From: Streptomyces cylindrosporus
GTDB taxonomy: Bacteria; Actinomycetota; Actinomycetes; Streptomycetales; Streptomycetaceae
Length of the DNA stretch: 64,000 bases
NCBI RefSeq assembly: GCF_022698165.1
Contig: NZ_JALDAY010000012.1
Span: forward strand, 1-64,000
Direction of reading: 5' to 3'
Position 1 is the first letter of the stretch. Each line of letters opens with the position of its first letter. This document shows positions 21,123 to 29,784 of the stretch, piece by piece. Position numbers and translations under genes: made by a program. The notes under the pieces were generated by a model. The model was not told the DNA's origin, did not search any database, and was given only the letters and a program-made list of their open reading frames with translations.

Positions 21123-21451
21123 CGGGATCCCCGTTCAGTCGGCCCGGGCGATACCGGGCGGTAACTTGGCGTTGGGGATCTTGTACGGGGGTGTGGACCG
21201 CCGCCGCAAGGAAGGGCGGGGTCGCGCCGGGGCGGCCGGGAAGTTCACCTATCAGGGTGAGGGGAGGCCTCCGAAACCCGTGCTCACAAGGGGGTTCAGG
21301 GTGAATTCCGGGAGCGAGGTCGACGGCCCCGAGGGCGCCCGCGGGGACTCGAAAGGGGACACCGCACGTATCCTGAAGGCCCTCCGGGAGACGCGGGACC
21401 ACCGCACTTGCCCGGGGCCCAGCGGAGCCTCCGACCACGAAAGCGGCCACC
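21123..21451. other. Divergent intergenic region, 329 bp
   Basis: This gap separates two divergently transcribed genes and must hold both promoters. I see no open frame with coding character, no convincing -35/-10 pair, no strong hairpin and no repeat in it. A purine-rich GGGGTTCAGGG tract lies in the second half. Confidence 0.5.
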
Positions 21452-21967
21452 ATGCGCGTCTACGTCCCCCTGACCCTTCCCGGGCTCGCCGAGGCGTACA
21501 AGACGGGAGAGCTGGGGGTCGGACCCTTCGTCGCCTACGCCGTGACGCCCGCACTGCGCGAGTGGTACCTCTCCGACGACATCGAGGAGCTGGAGTACGC
21601 CGCGCTCAACCGCGCCGCGCTCGCCTCGCTGCGGTTGCTCGCCGCCGATCCCGAGGCGGTACGGCGCCGGGTCGTGGTCGCCGTCGACGTCCCCGACGGC
21701 ACGGCCCTCGCCGACCCCGACCGTGCCCTCGACCCGGCGGCGCTGGGCGAGGTGCGCGTGACCGGGACCGTGCCGCTGGCCAAGGCCGCCGCCGTGCACG
21801 TCGACCTCGACGACGCTGAGGCGGACGTCGCCGCCGCGGCCGAGGCGCTGCCCGCGGCGGACGCCGGGGACGACGACGCGCAGTTCGTGGTGGACGGCGC
21901 CGAGGACCACGAACTGCTGTGGTACGCCACGCAGGAGATCCCGAACCTGGTGGGGCTCGGGGACTGA
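21452..21967 (+). CDS. DUF6912 family protein
   Basis: A 171-residue acidic protein beginning MRVYVPLTLPGLAEAYKTGE and ending with DHELLWYATQEIPNLVGLGD. This is a conserved actinobacterial protein currently described only as DUF6912; no catalytic motif or membrane segment is visible. It is predicted cytoplasmic. The ATG is well placed, but its ribosome-binding site is weak (GAAAGCGG). A HAD-family hydrolase gene follows on the same strand after about 60 bp and the two may be co-transcribed. I cannot assign a function. Confidence 0.85.
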   Translation: MRVYVPLTLPGLAEAYKTGELGVGPFVAYAVTPALREWYLSDDIEELEYAALNRAALASLRLLAADPEAVRRRVVVAVDVPDGTALADPDRALDPAALGEVRVTGTVPLAKAAAVHVDLDDAEADVAAAAEALPAADAGDDDAQFVVDGAEDHELLWYATQEIPNLVGLGD

Positions 21968-22026
21968 CAAGCCCCCTTTGACCTGCCGTTCTCTTGATTG
22001 TCAGTGGCGGCGGGTACGTTCTTGGC

Positions 22027-22692
22027 ATGGGGATGCACACTGGGGCGCACATCGTGTGGGACTGGAACGGGACGCTGTTCCACGACAACGAAGCGATCAT
22101 CGGCGCGACGAACGCGGCTTTCGGGGAGCTGGGCCTGGAGCCGATCACGATGGAGCGGTACCGGGCGCTGTACTGCGTGCCGGTGCCGAAGTTCTACGAG
22201 CGGCTGCTGGGGCGGCTGCCGACGGACGCCGAGTGGGAGGTCATGGACGAGACCTTCCACCGGTACTACTCCGAGCACCGCGGCCGGTGCGGGCTGACCG
22301 AGGGCGCGGCGGAGCTGCTCGCCGGCTGGCGGGAGGCCGGGCGCAGCCAGTCGATCCTCAGCATGTACGGGCATGACGAACTCGTGCCGCTGGTGCGGAG
22401 GTTCGGCATAGCGGACCACTTCGTACGCGTCGACGGGCGCACCGGGCCGTCCGGCGGGAGCAAGGCGGAGCACATGGTGCGGCACCTCGCCTCGCTCGCC
22501 ATGGTCGATCCGGCTCGTACGGTGGTGATAGGCGACGCCGCCGACGACGCGGTGGCCGCGTTGCACGTGGGGGCGCGGGCCGTGCTGTACACCGGCGGGT
22601 CGCACAGTCGGGCCAGTCTGGAAGGGGTCGGGGTGCCGGTCGTGGACACCTTGGCGGAGGCCGTCGTGGAAGCGGAGCGGCTGGCGGCCTGA
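22027..22692 (+). CDS. HAD-superfamily hydrolase
   Basis: A 221-residue HAD-like phosphatase. Motif I is HIVWDWNGTLFHDN, with nucleophile Asp12; the usual second aspartate (general acid/base) is Asn14, a pattern common in the DWNGTL subgroup. Motif II/III candidates are SMYGHDE and the lysine in GGSKAEHM, and motif IV is VVIGDAADDAVAAL. The substrate is unknown; phosphoglycolate-phosphatase-like activity is often annotated for relatives. The ATG at 22027 precedes the domain directly; another ATG lies two codons further on, and an upstream TTG is in frame. It is convergent with the DJ-1 gene. Confidence 0.87.
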   Translation: MGMHTGAHIVWDWNGTLFHDNEAIIGATNAAFGELGLEPITMERYRALYCVPVPKFYERLLGRLPTDAEWEVMDETFHRYYSEHRGRCGLTEGAAELLAGWREAGRSQSILSMYGHDELVPLVRRFGIADHFVRVDGRTGPSGGSKAEHMVRHLASLAMVDPARTVVIGDAADDAVAALHVGARAVLYTGGSHSRASLEGVGVPVVDTLAEAVVEAERLAA

Positions 22693-22722
22693 GCGGGCGG
22701 CACGCACCTCCGCCGGCAACCA

Positions 22723-22778
22723 AGCGACCGAGCGGCCGAGCGGCCGAGCGGCCGAGCGACCGAGCGACCGAGTGACTA
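22723..22778. repeat. 8-bp tandem repeat between convergent genes
   Basis: Seven consecutive 8-bp units of the form AGCG(G/A)CCG fill the gap between the HAD gene and the DJ-1 gene; the last copy is degenerate and ends exactly on the TAG stop codon of the DJ-1 gene. It is a microsatellite and is unlikely to be coding. Confidence 0.85.
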
Positions 22779-23342
22779 GGTGACCGGCGCCTTCGCTCGC
22801 AGCACCGTCAGGAACTCCCGCATCCACGCCGAATGGTCCGGCCACGCCCGGGACGAGACCAGGGTGCCGTCGACCACCGCCTCCGCGTCCTGGAAGGTGG
22901 CGCCGGCCGACTGCATGTCGGGCTCCAGTGCGGGGTACGCCGTGACCCTCCGGCCGCGCAGGCCGTCGACCGCGGCGGTGAGCAGGGGCCCGTGGCAGAT
23001 CTGGGCGACCGGCTTGTCGGCGTCGAAGAAGGACTTGAGGATCTTGCGGAGTTCGGGGTCGTTGCGCAGGTACTCGGGGGCCCGGCCGCCGGGGATGACG
23101 ATCGCGGCGTACTCGCCGGGATCGACCTCCGCGAAGGCCAGGTCGGCGGGCCAGGTGTAGCCGGGCTTCTCGGTGTACGTGTCGAAGCCGGGTTCGAAGT
23201 CGTGGACGACGAACCGCAGCTTCTTGCGGGCGGGGGCCGCGATGTGGACCTCGTAGCCCTCCTCGCGCAGGCGCTGGTAGGGGTAGAGGACCTCCAGCGA
23301 CTCCGCCGCGTCTCCGGTGACGATCAGGATTTTGGCTGTCAT
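22776..23342 (-). CDS. DJ-1/PfpI family protein
   Basis: A 188-residue protein of the DJ-1/PfpI (class I glutamine amidotransferase-like) superfamily. It shows the flavodoxin-like start KILIVTGDAAESLEVLYPYQ with the conserved glutamate, the IVIPGGRAPEYLR turn, and the nucleophile elbow AQICHGPLLTAA with Cys116-His117. Relatives include intracellular proteases, glyoxalase-type deglycases and chaperones; the exact activity here is not evident. The ATG at 23342 is about 12 bases after a GGAGG; a longer in-frame opening has no family support. The gene ends inside the 8-bp repeat tract. Confidence 0.88.
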   Translation of the reverse strand: MTAKILIVTGDAAESLEVLYPYQRLREEGYEVHIAAPARKKLRFVVHDFEPGFDTYTEKPGYTWPADLAFAEVDPGEYAAIVIPGGRAPEYLRNDPELRKILKSFFDADKPVAQICHGPLLTAAVDGLRGRRVTAYPALEPDMQSAGATFQDAEAVVDGTLVSSRAWPDHSAWMREFLTVLRAKAPVT

Positions 23343-23498
23343 GTCGGCAACGTGCCTCCGGCGGACGGCCTGGCCAAGAGGGCGCGCGGCGACCGATGCG
23401 TACCGCGCGTGCCGCTCGGCGTACCGCACACCCCCACACCCCTCGCCCCTGTGCAGAACGTCAAAGTTCCACCCCCGGTTTTGTACACATACGGCTCA

Positions 23499-23528
23499 TG
23501 ACGGGCCCCCTGTGGGGGGCGATAGCCT
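23499..23528 (+). promoter_or_regulatory. Candidate promoter for the gdhA leader
   Basis: TGACGG at 23499-23504 and TAGCCT at 23523-23528 are separated by 18 nt, resembling the Streptomyces housekeeping consensus (TTGAC/TAGRRT type). Transcription from here would produce a leader of about 340 nt carrying the hairpin series at 23558-23661. The assignment rests on sequence resemblance only. Confidence 0.3.
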
Positions 23529-23557
23529 TGGTGGCGTGATCAGCGCGATAGTTCGCG

Positions 23558-23661
23558 GGGGCACTGTTGCCCCTGCCCTGCGCCCGGTGAGCACGGATCA
23601 TCTCCGTGACCGGGCGGCGGTCGCTGGTCCTCGCGGGCGAGAGGGGGCCCGCAAGGCCCCC
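23558..23661 (+). promoter_or_regulatory. Structured leader upstream of the glutamate dehydrogenase gene
   Basis: Three stem-loops occur in about 100 nt within the 533-bp gap before gdhA. The first (23558-23573) has a 5-bp stem. The second (23581-23616) has a 14-bp stem of 8 plus 6 bp with a 3-nt bulge and 5-nt loop. A third pair is mutually exclusive: GCGGGC (23633-23638) with GCCCGC (23647-23652), or GGGGGCC (23643-23649) with GGCCCCC (23655-23661). No U run follows. Competing hairpins suggest attenuation or ligand control, but no known riboswitch class was recognised. The rest of the gap shows nothing clear. Confidence 0.45.
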
Positions 23662-23875
23662 GGGATGCCGGACAGCAGCCGGTCGGGAGCGCCGCAGAGA
23701 GCAGCGTCACACTCCCCGGCGGGCTCAAAAATGGCTCATATCTTCCCGCTCATCCGACCTTGCGGCATAGCGTCTGAGCAGACCGGAGAACCCGGGCCGT
23801 GGCGAAGAGCCGCAGGGGAAGAGACCGTACTTCCTTCTACGTCACGCAACGGCGCGCGACAGGAGCCAGAGGACA

Positions 23876-26800
23876 ATGCAGACCAAGCTGGACGAAGCCA
23901 AGGCCGAGCTGCTGGAGAGGGCCGCTCGGGTAGCTGAGAACAGCCCGGTCGGGGGGCACCTACCGACCGGGACGACGGACGAGGGCACGCCGGTCACCCC
24001 GGACAGTGAGACCGTGCTCGCGTTCCTCCAGCGCTACTACCTGCACACCGCCCCGGAGGACCTCGCCGACCGGGACCCGGTCGACATCTTCGGAGCCGCC
24101 TTCTCCCACTACCGGCTGGCCGAGAACCGCCCGCAGGGTACGGCCAACGTGCGGGTGCACACGCCCACCGTGGAGGAGAACGGGTGGACGTGCAGCCACT
24201 CGGTCGTCGAGGTCGTCACCGACGACATGCCCTTTCTCGTCGACTCCGTCACCAACGAGCTGACCCGGCAGGGACGCGGCATCCACGTCGTCATCCACCC
24301 GCAGATCGTCGTGCGCCGGGACGTCACCGGCAAGCTGATCGAGGTGCTCACCGCGCAGCCCGGCGGCGAGCGGCCGCACGACGCGCACACCGAGTCCTGG
24401 ATCCACGTCGAGATCGACCGCGAGACCGACCGCGGCGACCTCAAGCAGATCACCGCCGAGCTGCTGCGCGTCCTGTCCGACGTCCGTGAGGCCGTCGAGG
24501 ACTGGGACAAGATGCGGGACGCGGCGCTGCGCATGGCCGACGAGCTGCCCACCGAGCCCATCGCCTCCGACCTGCGCGAGCAGGACGTGGAGGAGGCCCG
24601 TGAGCTGCTGCGCTGGCTGGCCGCCGACCACTTCACCTTCCTCGGCTACCGCGAGTACCAGCTGCGCGAGGACGACTCCCTGGGCGCCGTCCCCGGCACC
24701 GGCCTCGGCATCCTGCGCTCCGACCCGCAGCACTCCGAGGAGGAGGGCCACCCGGTCAGCCCGTCCTTCGAGCGGCTGCCCGCCGACGCCCGCGCCAAGG
24801 CCCGCGAGCACAAGCTCCTGGTCCTGACCAAGGCCAACAGCCGTGCCACCGTGCACCGGCCGTCGTATCTGGACTACATCGGCGTCAAGAAGTTCGACGC
24901 GGACGGCAACGTCGTCGGCGAGCGCCGCTTCCTCGGCCTGTTCTCCTCCGCCGCCTACACCGAGTCCGTGCGCCGGGTCCCCGTCATCCGCCGCAAGGTC
25001 GACGAGGTCCTGGAGCGCGCCGGGTTCTCGCCCAACAGCCACGACGGGCGCGACCTGCTGCAGATCCTGGAGACGTACCCGCGCGACGAGCTCTTCCAGA
25101 CGCCGGCCGCGGAGCTGGAGACCATCGCCACCTCGGTCCTCTACCTCCAGGAGCGCAGGCGGCTCAGGCTCTACCTGCGCCAGGACGAGTACGGCCGCTA
25201 CTACTCGGCCCTCGTCTACCTCCCGCGCGACCGCTACACCACCGGCGTCCGCCTCAGGATCATCGACATCCTCAAGGAGGAACTCGGCGGCACCAGCGTC
25301 GACTTCACCGCCTGGAACACCGAGTCGATCCTCTCCCGGCTGCACTTCGTGGTCCGGGTCCCGCAGGGCACCGAGCTGCCCGAGCTGTCCGACGCCGACA
25401 AGGAGCGCATCGAGGCCCGCCTGGTCGAGGCCGCCCGCTCCTGGGCCGACGGCTTCGCGGAGGCGCTGAACGCCGAGTGCGGCGAGGAGCGCGCCGCCGA
25501 GCTGCTGCGCCGCTACAACAACAGCTTCCCCGAGGGCTACAAGGCCGACCACACCCCGCGCGCCGCGGTCGCCGACCTCGTCCACCTGGAGGCGCTCACC
25601 GAGGAGCGGAACTTCGCCCTCAGCCTCTACGAGCCGGTGGGCACGGCCCCCGAGGAGCGCCGCTTCAAGATCTACCGCAAGGGCGAGGCCGTCTCCCTGT
25701 CGGCCGTGCTGCCGGCCCTCAGCAGGCTCGGCGTCGAGGTGACGGACGAGCGGCCGTACGAACTGCGCTGCTCGGACCGTACGACGGCCTGGATCTACGA
25801 CTTCGGGCTGCGTCTGCCCAAGTCGCAGAACGGCACCGGGGACTACCTCGGCGACGACGCCCGTGAGCGCTTCCAGGAGGCCTTCGCCGCGACCTGGACC
25901 GGCAGGGCGGAGAACGACGGCTTCAACGCCCTCGTGCTCAGCGCCGGGCTGACCTGGCGTCAGGCGATGGTGCTGCGCGCGTACGCCAAGTACCTGCGGC
26001 AGGCGGGTTCCACCTTCTCGCAGGACTACATGGAGGACACCCTCCGCAACAACGTCCACACCACCCGGCTGCTCGTCTCCCTGTTCGAGGCGCGGATGTC
26101 GCCGGACCGCCAGCGCGCGGGCCACGAGATCGTCGACGCCCTCCTCGAAGAGGTCGACGCGGCCCTCGACCAGGTGGCGAGCCTCGACGAGGACCGCATC
26201 CTGCGGTCCTTCCTGACCGTCATCAAGGCGACGCTCCGTACGAACTTCTTCCAGGAGGCGGCGGGCGGCAAGCCGCACGAGTACGTCTCCATGAAGTTCG
26301 ACCCGCAGGCCATCCCGGACCTGCCGGCGCCGCGCCCGGCGTACGAGATCTGGGTGTACTCGCCGCGCGTCGAGGGCGTGCACCTGCGCTTCGGCAAGGT
26401 CGCGCGCGGAGGTCTGCGCTGGTCCGACCGGCGTGAGGACTTCCGGACCGAGATCCTCGGCCTGGTCAAGGCGCAGATGGTGAAGAACACCGTCATCGTG
26501 CCGGTCGGCGCCAAGGGCGGCTTCGTCGCCAAGCAGCTGCCCGACCCGAGCGTGGACCGGGACGCGTGGCTGGCCGAGGGCATCGCCAGCTACAAGATGT
26601 TCATCTCGGCCCTGCTCGACATCACCGACAACATGGTGGCCGGCGAGGTCGTGCCCCCGGCCGACGTCGTGCGGCACGACGAGGACGACACCTACCTGGT
26701 GGTCGCGGCCGACAAGGGCACCGCGACCTTCTCCGACATCGCCAACGGGGTCGCGGAGTCGTACAACTTCTGGCTCGGCGACGCCTTCGCCTCCGGTGGC

Positions 26801-28816
26801 TCGGCCGGTTACGACCACAAGGGCATGGGCATCACCGCGCGCGGCGCCTGGGAGTCCGTCAAGCGGCACTTCCGCGAGCTGGGCGTGGACACGCAGAGCG
26901 AGGACTTCACGGTCGTCGGCATCGGTGACATGTCGGGTGACGTGTTCGGCAACGGCATGCTGCTGAGCGAGCACATCCGCCTGGTCGCCGCCTTCGACCA
27001 CCGGCACATCTTCATCGACCCGAACCCGGACGCGGCCACCTCCTACGCCGAGCGCCGCCGCATCTTCGACCTCCCGCGCTCCAGCTGGGCCGACTACGAC
27101 ACCGAGCTGATCTCGGCCGGCGGCGGCGTGTTCCCGCGTACCGCCAAGGCCATCCAGCTCAACCCGCAGATCCGCGAGGCCCTCGGCATCGAGGGCAAGG
27201 TCGCCAAGATGACCCCGGCCGACCTGATGAAGGCGATTCTGCAGGCGCCGGTGGACCTGCTGTGGAACGGCGGCATCGGTACGTACGTCAAGGCCTCCAC
27301 CGAGTCCCACGCGGACGTCGGCGACAAGGCCAACGACCCGATCCGCGTCGACGGCGCCGACCTGCGGGTACGGGTCGTCGGCGAGGGCGGCAACCTGGGC
27401 CTGACCCAGCTCGGCCGGATCGAGTTCGCGCTGCACGGCGGCAAGATCAACACGGACGCCATCGACAACAGCGCGGGCGTGGACACCTCCGACCACGAGG
27501 TGAACATCAAGATCCTGCTCAACGGCCTGGTCGCGGACGGCGACCTGACCGTCAAGCAGCGCAACAAGGTGCTCGCCGAGATGACCGACGAGGTCGGCCA
27601 CCTGGTCCTGCGCAACAACTACGCGCAGAACACGGCGATCGCCAACGCGCTCACCCAGTCCAAGGACATGCTCCACGCCCAGCAGCGCTTCATGCGCCAC
27701 CTGGTCCGCGAGGGCCATCTCGACCGGGCCCTGGAGTTCCTGCCGACCGACCGCCAGATCCGCGAACGCCTCGCTCAGGGCCAGGGCCTGACCGGCCCGG
27801 AGACGGCCGTGCTGCTGGCGTACACGAAGATCACGGTCGCCGACGAGCTGCTGCACACCTCGCTGCCGGACGACCCGTACCTGCGTGGTCTGCTGCACGC
27901 CTACTTCCCGACGGCTCTGCGCGAGCAGTTCCCGCAGTACATGGACAACCACCCGTTGCGTCGCGAGATCGTGACGACCGTGCTGGTCAACGACACGGTC
28001 AACACGGGTGGTACGACGTATCTGCACCGACTGCGCGAGGAGACGGGCGCGTCCCTGGAGGAGATCGTGCGGGCGCAGACCGCGGCCCGCGCGATCTTCA
28101 GCTCGGCGCCGGTGTGGGACGCGGTGGAGGCCCTCGACAACCAGGTCGAGGCCGCCGTACAGACCCGGATCCGGCTGCACTCGCGCCGGCTCGTCGAGCG
28201 CGGCACGCGCTGGCTGCTCAACAACCGGCCGCAGCCGCTCCAGCTCGCCGAGACCGTCGACTTCTTCGCCGAGCGCGTCGAGCAGGTCTGGTCGCAGCTG
28301 ACCAAGCTGCTGCGCGGCGCGGACCTGGAGTGGTGGCAGCAGATCTACGACGAGCTGACGGGGGCCGGCGTGCCGGACGAACTCGCCACGCGCGTGGCCG
28401 GGTTCTCCTCCGCCTTCCCGGCGCTCGACATCGTCTCGATCGCCGACCGCATGGGCAAGGAGCCGCTGGACGTCGCCGAGGTCTACTACGACCTCGCCGA
28501 CCGGCTGCACATCACCCAGCTCATGGACCGCATCATCGAGCTGCCCCGCGCGGACCGCTGGCAGTCCATGGCCCGCGCCTCCATCCGCGAGGACCTGTAC
28601 GCCGCCCACGCGGCGCTGACCTCGGACGTCCTGGCCGTCGGCAACGGCACCTCGACGCCCGAGCAGCGCTTCAAGGCGTGGAACGAGAAGAACGCGGCGA
28701 TCCTGGGCCGGGCGCGCACGACCCTGGACGAGATCCAGGGCTCGGAGACGTTCGACCTCGCCAACCTGTCGGTGGCGATGCGGACCATGCGCACGCTGCT
28801 GCGCCAGCACTCGTAG
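23876..28816 (+). CDS. gdhA: NAD-specific glutamate dehydrogenase, large (180-kDa) type
   Basis: A 1646-residue enzyme of the large GDH class first described in Streptomyces clavuligerus, converting glutamate to 2-oxoglutarate and ammonia with NAD+, mainly in amino-acid catabolism. Long N-terminal regulatory regions with ACT-like segments precede the catalytic core; the dehydrogenase segment VPVGAKGGFVAKQLPD contains Lys880, followed by GIGDMSGDVFGNGMLLSEHI. The C-terminal 500 or so residues are helical. Length matches the family (about 1600-1650). An AGAGGA ribosome-binding site precedes the ATG at good spacing. The long structured leader suggests regulation before translation. The gene ends in a 15-bp direct duplication and a strong terminator. 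Confidence 0.97.
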   Translation: MQTKLDEAKAELLERAARVAENSPVGGHLPTGTTDEGTPVTPDSETVLAFLQRYYLHTAPEDLADRDPVDIFGAAFSHYRLAENRPQGTANVRVHTPTVEENGWTCSHSVVEVVTDDMPFLVDSVTNELTRQGRGIHVVIHPQIVVRRDVTGKLIEVLTAQPGGERPHDAHTESWIHVEIDRETDRGDLKQITAELLRVLSDVREAVEDWDKMRDAALRMADELPTEPIASDLREQDVEEARELLRWLAADHFTFLGYREYQLREDDSLGAVPGTGLGILRSDPQHSEEEGHPVSPSFERLPADARAKAREHKLLVLTKANSRATVHRPSYLDYIGVKKFDADGNVVGERRFLGLFSSAAYTESVRRVPVIRRKVDEVLERAGFSPNSHDGRDLLQILETYPRDELFQTPAAELETIATSVLYLQERRRLRLYLRQDEYGRYYSALVYLPRDRYTTGVRLRIIDILKEELGGTSVDFTAWNTESILSRLHFVVRVPQGTELPELSDADKERIEARLVEAARSWADGFAEALNAECGEERAAELLRRYNNSFPEGYKADHTPRAAVADLVHLEALTEERNFALSLYEPVGTAPEERRFKIYRKGEAVSLSAVLPALSRLGVEVTDERPYELRCSDRTTAWIYDFGLRLPKSQNGTGDYLGDDARERFQEAFAATWTGRAENDGFNALVLSAGLTWRQAMVLRAYAKYLRQAGSTFSQDYMEDTLRNNVHTTRLLVSLFEARMSPDRQRAGHEIVDALLEEVDAALDQVASLDEDRILRSFLTVIKATLRTNFFQEAAGGKPHEYVSMKFDPQAIPDLPAPRPAYEIWVYSPRVEGVHLRFGKVARGGLRWSDRREDFRTEILGLVKAQMVKNTVIVPVGAKGGFVAKQLPDPSVDRDAWLAEGIASYKMFISALLDITDNMVAGEVVPPADVVRHDEDDTYLVVAADKGTATFSDIANGVAESYNFWLGDAFASGGSAGYDHKGMGITARGAWESVKRHFRELGVDTQSEDFTVVGIGDMSGDVFGNGMLLSEHIRLVAAFDHRHIFIDPNPDAATSYAERRRIFDLPRSSWADYDTELISAGGGVFPRTAKAIQLNPQIREALGIEGKVAKMTPADLMKAILQAPVDLLWNGGIGTYVKASTESHADVGDKANDPIRVDGADLRVRVVGEGGNLGLTQLGRIEFALHGGKINTDAIDNSAGVDTSDHEVNIKILLNGLVADGDLTVKQRNKVLAEMTDEVGHLVLRNNYAQNTAIANALTQSKDMLHAQQRFMRHLVREGHLDRALEFLPTDRQIRERLAQGQGLTGPETAVLLAYTKITVADELLHTSLPDDPYLRGLLHAYFPTALREQFPQYMDNHPLRREIVTTVLVNDTVNTGGTTYLHRLREETGASLEEIVRAQTAARAIFSSAPVWDAVEALDNQVEAAVQTRIRLHSRRLVERGTRWLLNNRPQPLQLAETVDFFAERVEQVWSQLTKLLRGADLEWWQQIYDELTGAGVPDELATRVAGFSSAFPALDIVSIADRMGKEPLDVAEVYYDLADRLHITQLMDRIIELPRADRWQSMARASIREDLYAAHAALTSDVLAVGNGTSTPEQRFKAWNEKNAAILGRARTTLDEIQGSETFDLANLSVAMRTMRTLLRQHS

Positions 28817-28845
28817 GCGGTACGAGCTTCTCGTAGGCGGTACGA
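28811..28845 (+). repeat. 15-bp direct repeat at the gdhA stop codon
   Basis: The 15-mer TCGTAGGCGGTACGA occurs at 28811-28825 and again at 28831-28845. The first copy contains the TAG stop codon of gdhA and the second abuts the terminator stem. This looks like a recent tandem duplication at the 3' end. Confidence 0.85.
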
Positions 28846-28886
28846 CGAAGAGGGCGCCCCCGGACAGCAGGGGGCGCCCTCTTCGT
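28845..28886. terminator. Strong bidirectional terminator after gdhA
   Basis: A perfect 17-bp stem (ACGAAGAGGGCGCCCCC at 28845-28861 paired with 28870-28886) has an 8-nt loop. It lies between the convergent gdhA and ABC-transporter genes and probably ends transcription in both directions. Confidence 0.9.
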
Positions 28887-28896
28887 GTGCGGGAGC

Positions 28897-29784
28897 CTAG
28901 GCCGGCACGGCGGTCGTCGGCTTCGGCTTCGGCTTGGCCTTGGGCTTCGGCTTGTTGCCCTTGTCCCCGGTGAAGGCCTCGTACTGCTCCATGACCTCCT
29001 CGGTCGGCCCGTCCATGCGCAGCTCGCCACGCTCCAGCCACAGCACGCGGTCGCAGGTGTCGCGGATGGACTTGGCGCTGTGGCTGACCAGGAACACCGT
29101 GCCCGCCTGCTCGCGCAGCGCGCGGATCCGCTCCTCGGACCGGATGCGGAAGGCCGCGTCACCGGTGGCCAGGGCCTCGTCGATGAGCAGGACGTCGTGG
29201 TCCTTGGCGGCGGCGATGGAGAAGCGCAGCCGGGCGGCCATGCCGGAGGAGTACGTCCGCATCGGGAGGGTGATGAAGTCGCCCTTCTCGTTGATGCCGG
29301 AGAAGTCGACGATGTCCTGGTAGCGGTCCTTGACCTGCTCGCGGGACATGCCCATGGCGAGGCCGCCGAGGTAGACGTTGCGCTCGCCGGTCAGGTCGTT
29401 CATCAGGGCCGCGTTGACGCCGAGCAGGGAGGGCTGGCCGTCGGTGAAGATCCGGCCGTTCTCCACCGGGAGCAGGCCCGCGATCGCCTTGAGCAGGGTC
29501 GACTTGCCGGAACCGTTGGTGCCGATCAGGCCGATGGCCTCGCCCTTGTACGCGACGAAGGAGACGTTCTTGACGGCGTGCACCTTGCGCACGCCGGCCG
29601 CCTTCTCGGCCTGCTTGCGGCGCAGCATGCGGTTGAGCGCGGCGGTCGCGGAGCCCTTGCCGGCGCCGGTGCCGTTGACCCGGTAGACGATGTCGACGCC
29701 GTCGACGACGACGGTGGGGATCCGCTCGGCGGGCGTGCGGCCGGCGGGGACGCGGTCGTTGATCTCGAAGGTGTTCTCAGCCAC
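28897..29784 (-). CDS. ABC exporter ATPase, TagH/Wzt-like
   Basis: A 295-residue ATP-binding protein of the polysaccharide/teichoic-acid export family. Walker A is GLIGTNGSGKST, the signature region is TYSSGMAARLRFSIA (the variant C-loop typical of TagH/RfbE/Wzt proteins), Walker B is VLLIDEALATGD, and the H-loop is FLVSHSAKS. The C terminus ends in a Lys/Pro-alternating tail in place of a large carbohydrate-binding domain. The GTG at 29784 overlaps the permease 3' end by 8 bp and follows GGAGA. It should energise export of an undecaprenol-linked wall glycopolymer through the adjacent permease, in keeping with the TagF-like enzymes further right. Confidence 0.92.
   Translation of the reverse strand: MAENTFEINDRVPAGRTPAERIPTVVVDGVDIVYRVNGTGAGKGSATAALNRMLRRKQAEKAAGVRKVHAVKNVSFVAYKGEAIGLIGTNGSGKSTLLKAIAGLLPVENGRIFTDGQPSLLGVNAALMNDLTGERNVYLGGLAMGMSREQVKDRYQDIVDFSGINEKGDFITLPMRTYSSGMAARLRFSIAAAKDHDVLLIDEALATGDAAFRIRSEERIRALREQAGTVFLVSHSAKSIRDTCDRVLWLERGELRMDGPTEEVMEQYEAFTGDKGNKPKPKAKPKPKPTTAVPA

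Noticed and set aside
23960..29041. A 1693-codon open frame on the minus strand opposite gdhA
   Set aside because: It mirrors the gdhA codons, has no recognisable domain, and arises because GC-rich codons rarely give stops in the opposite frame. The plus-strand product is a clear glutamate dehydrogenase.
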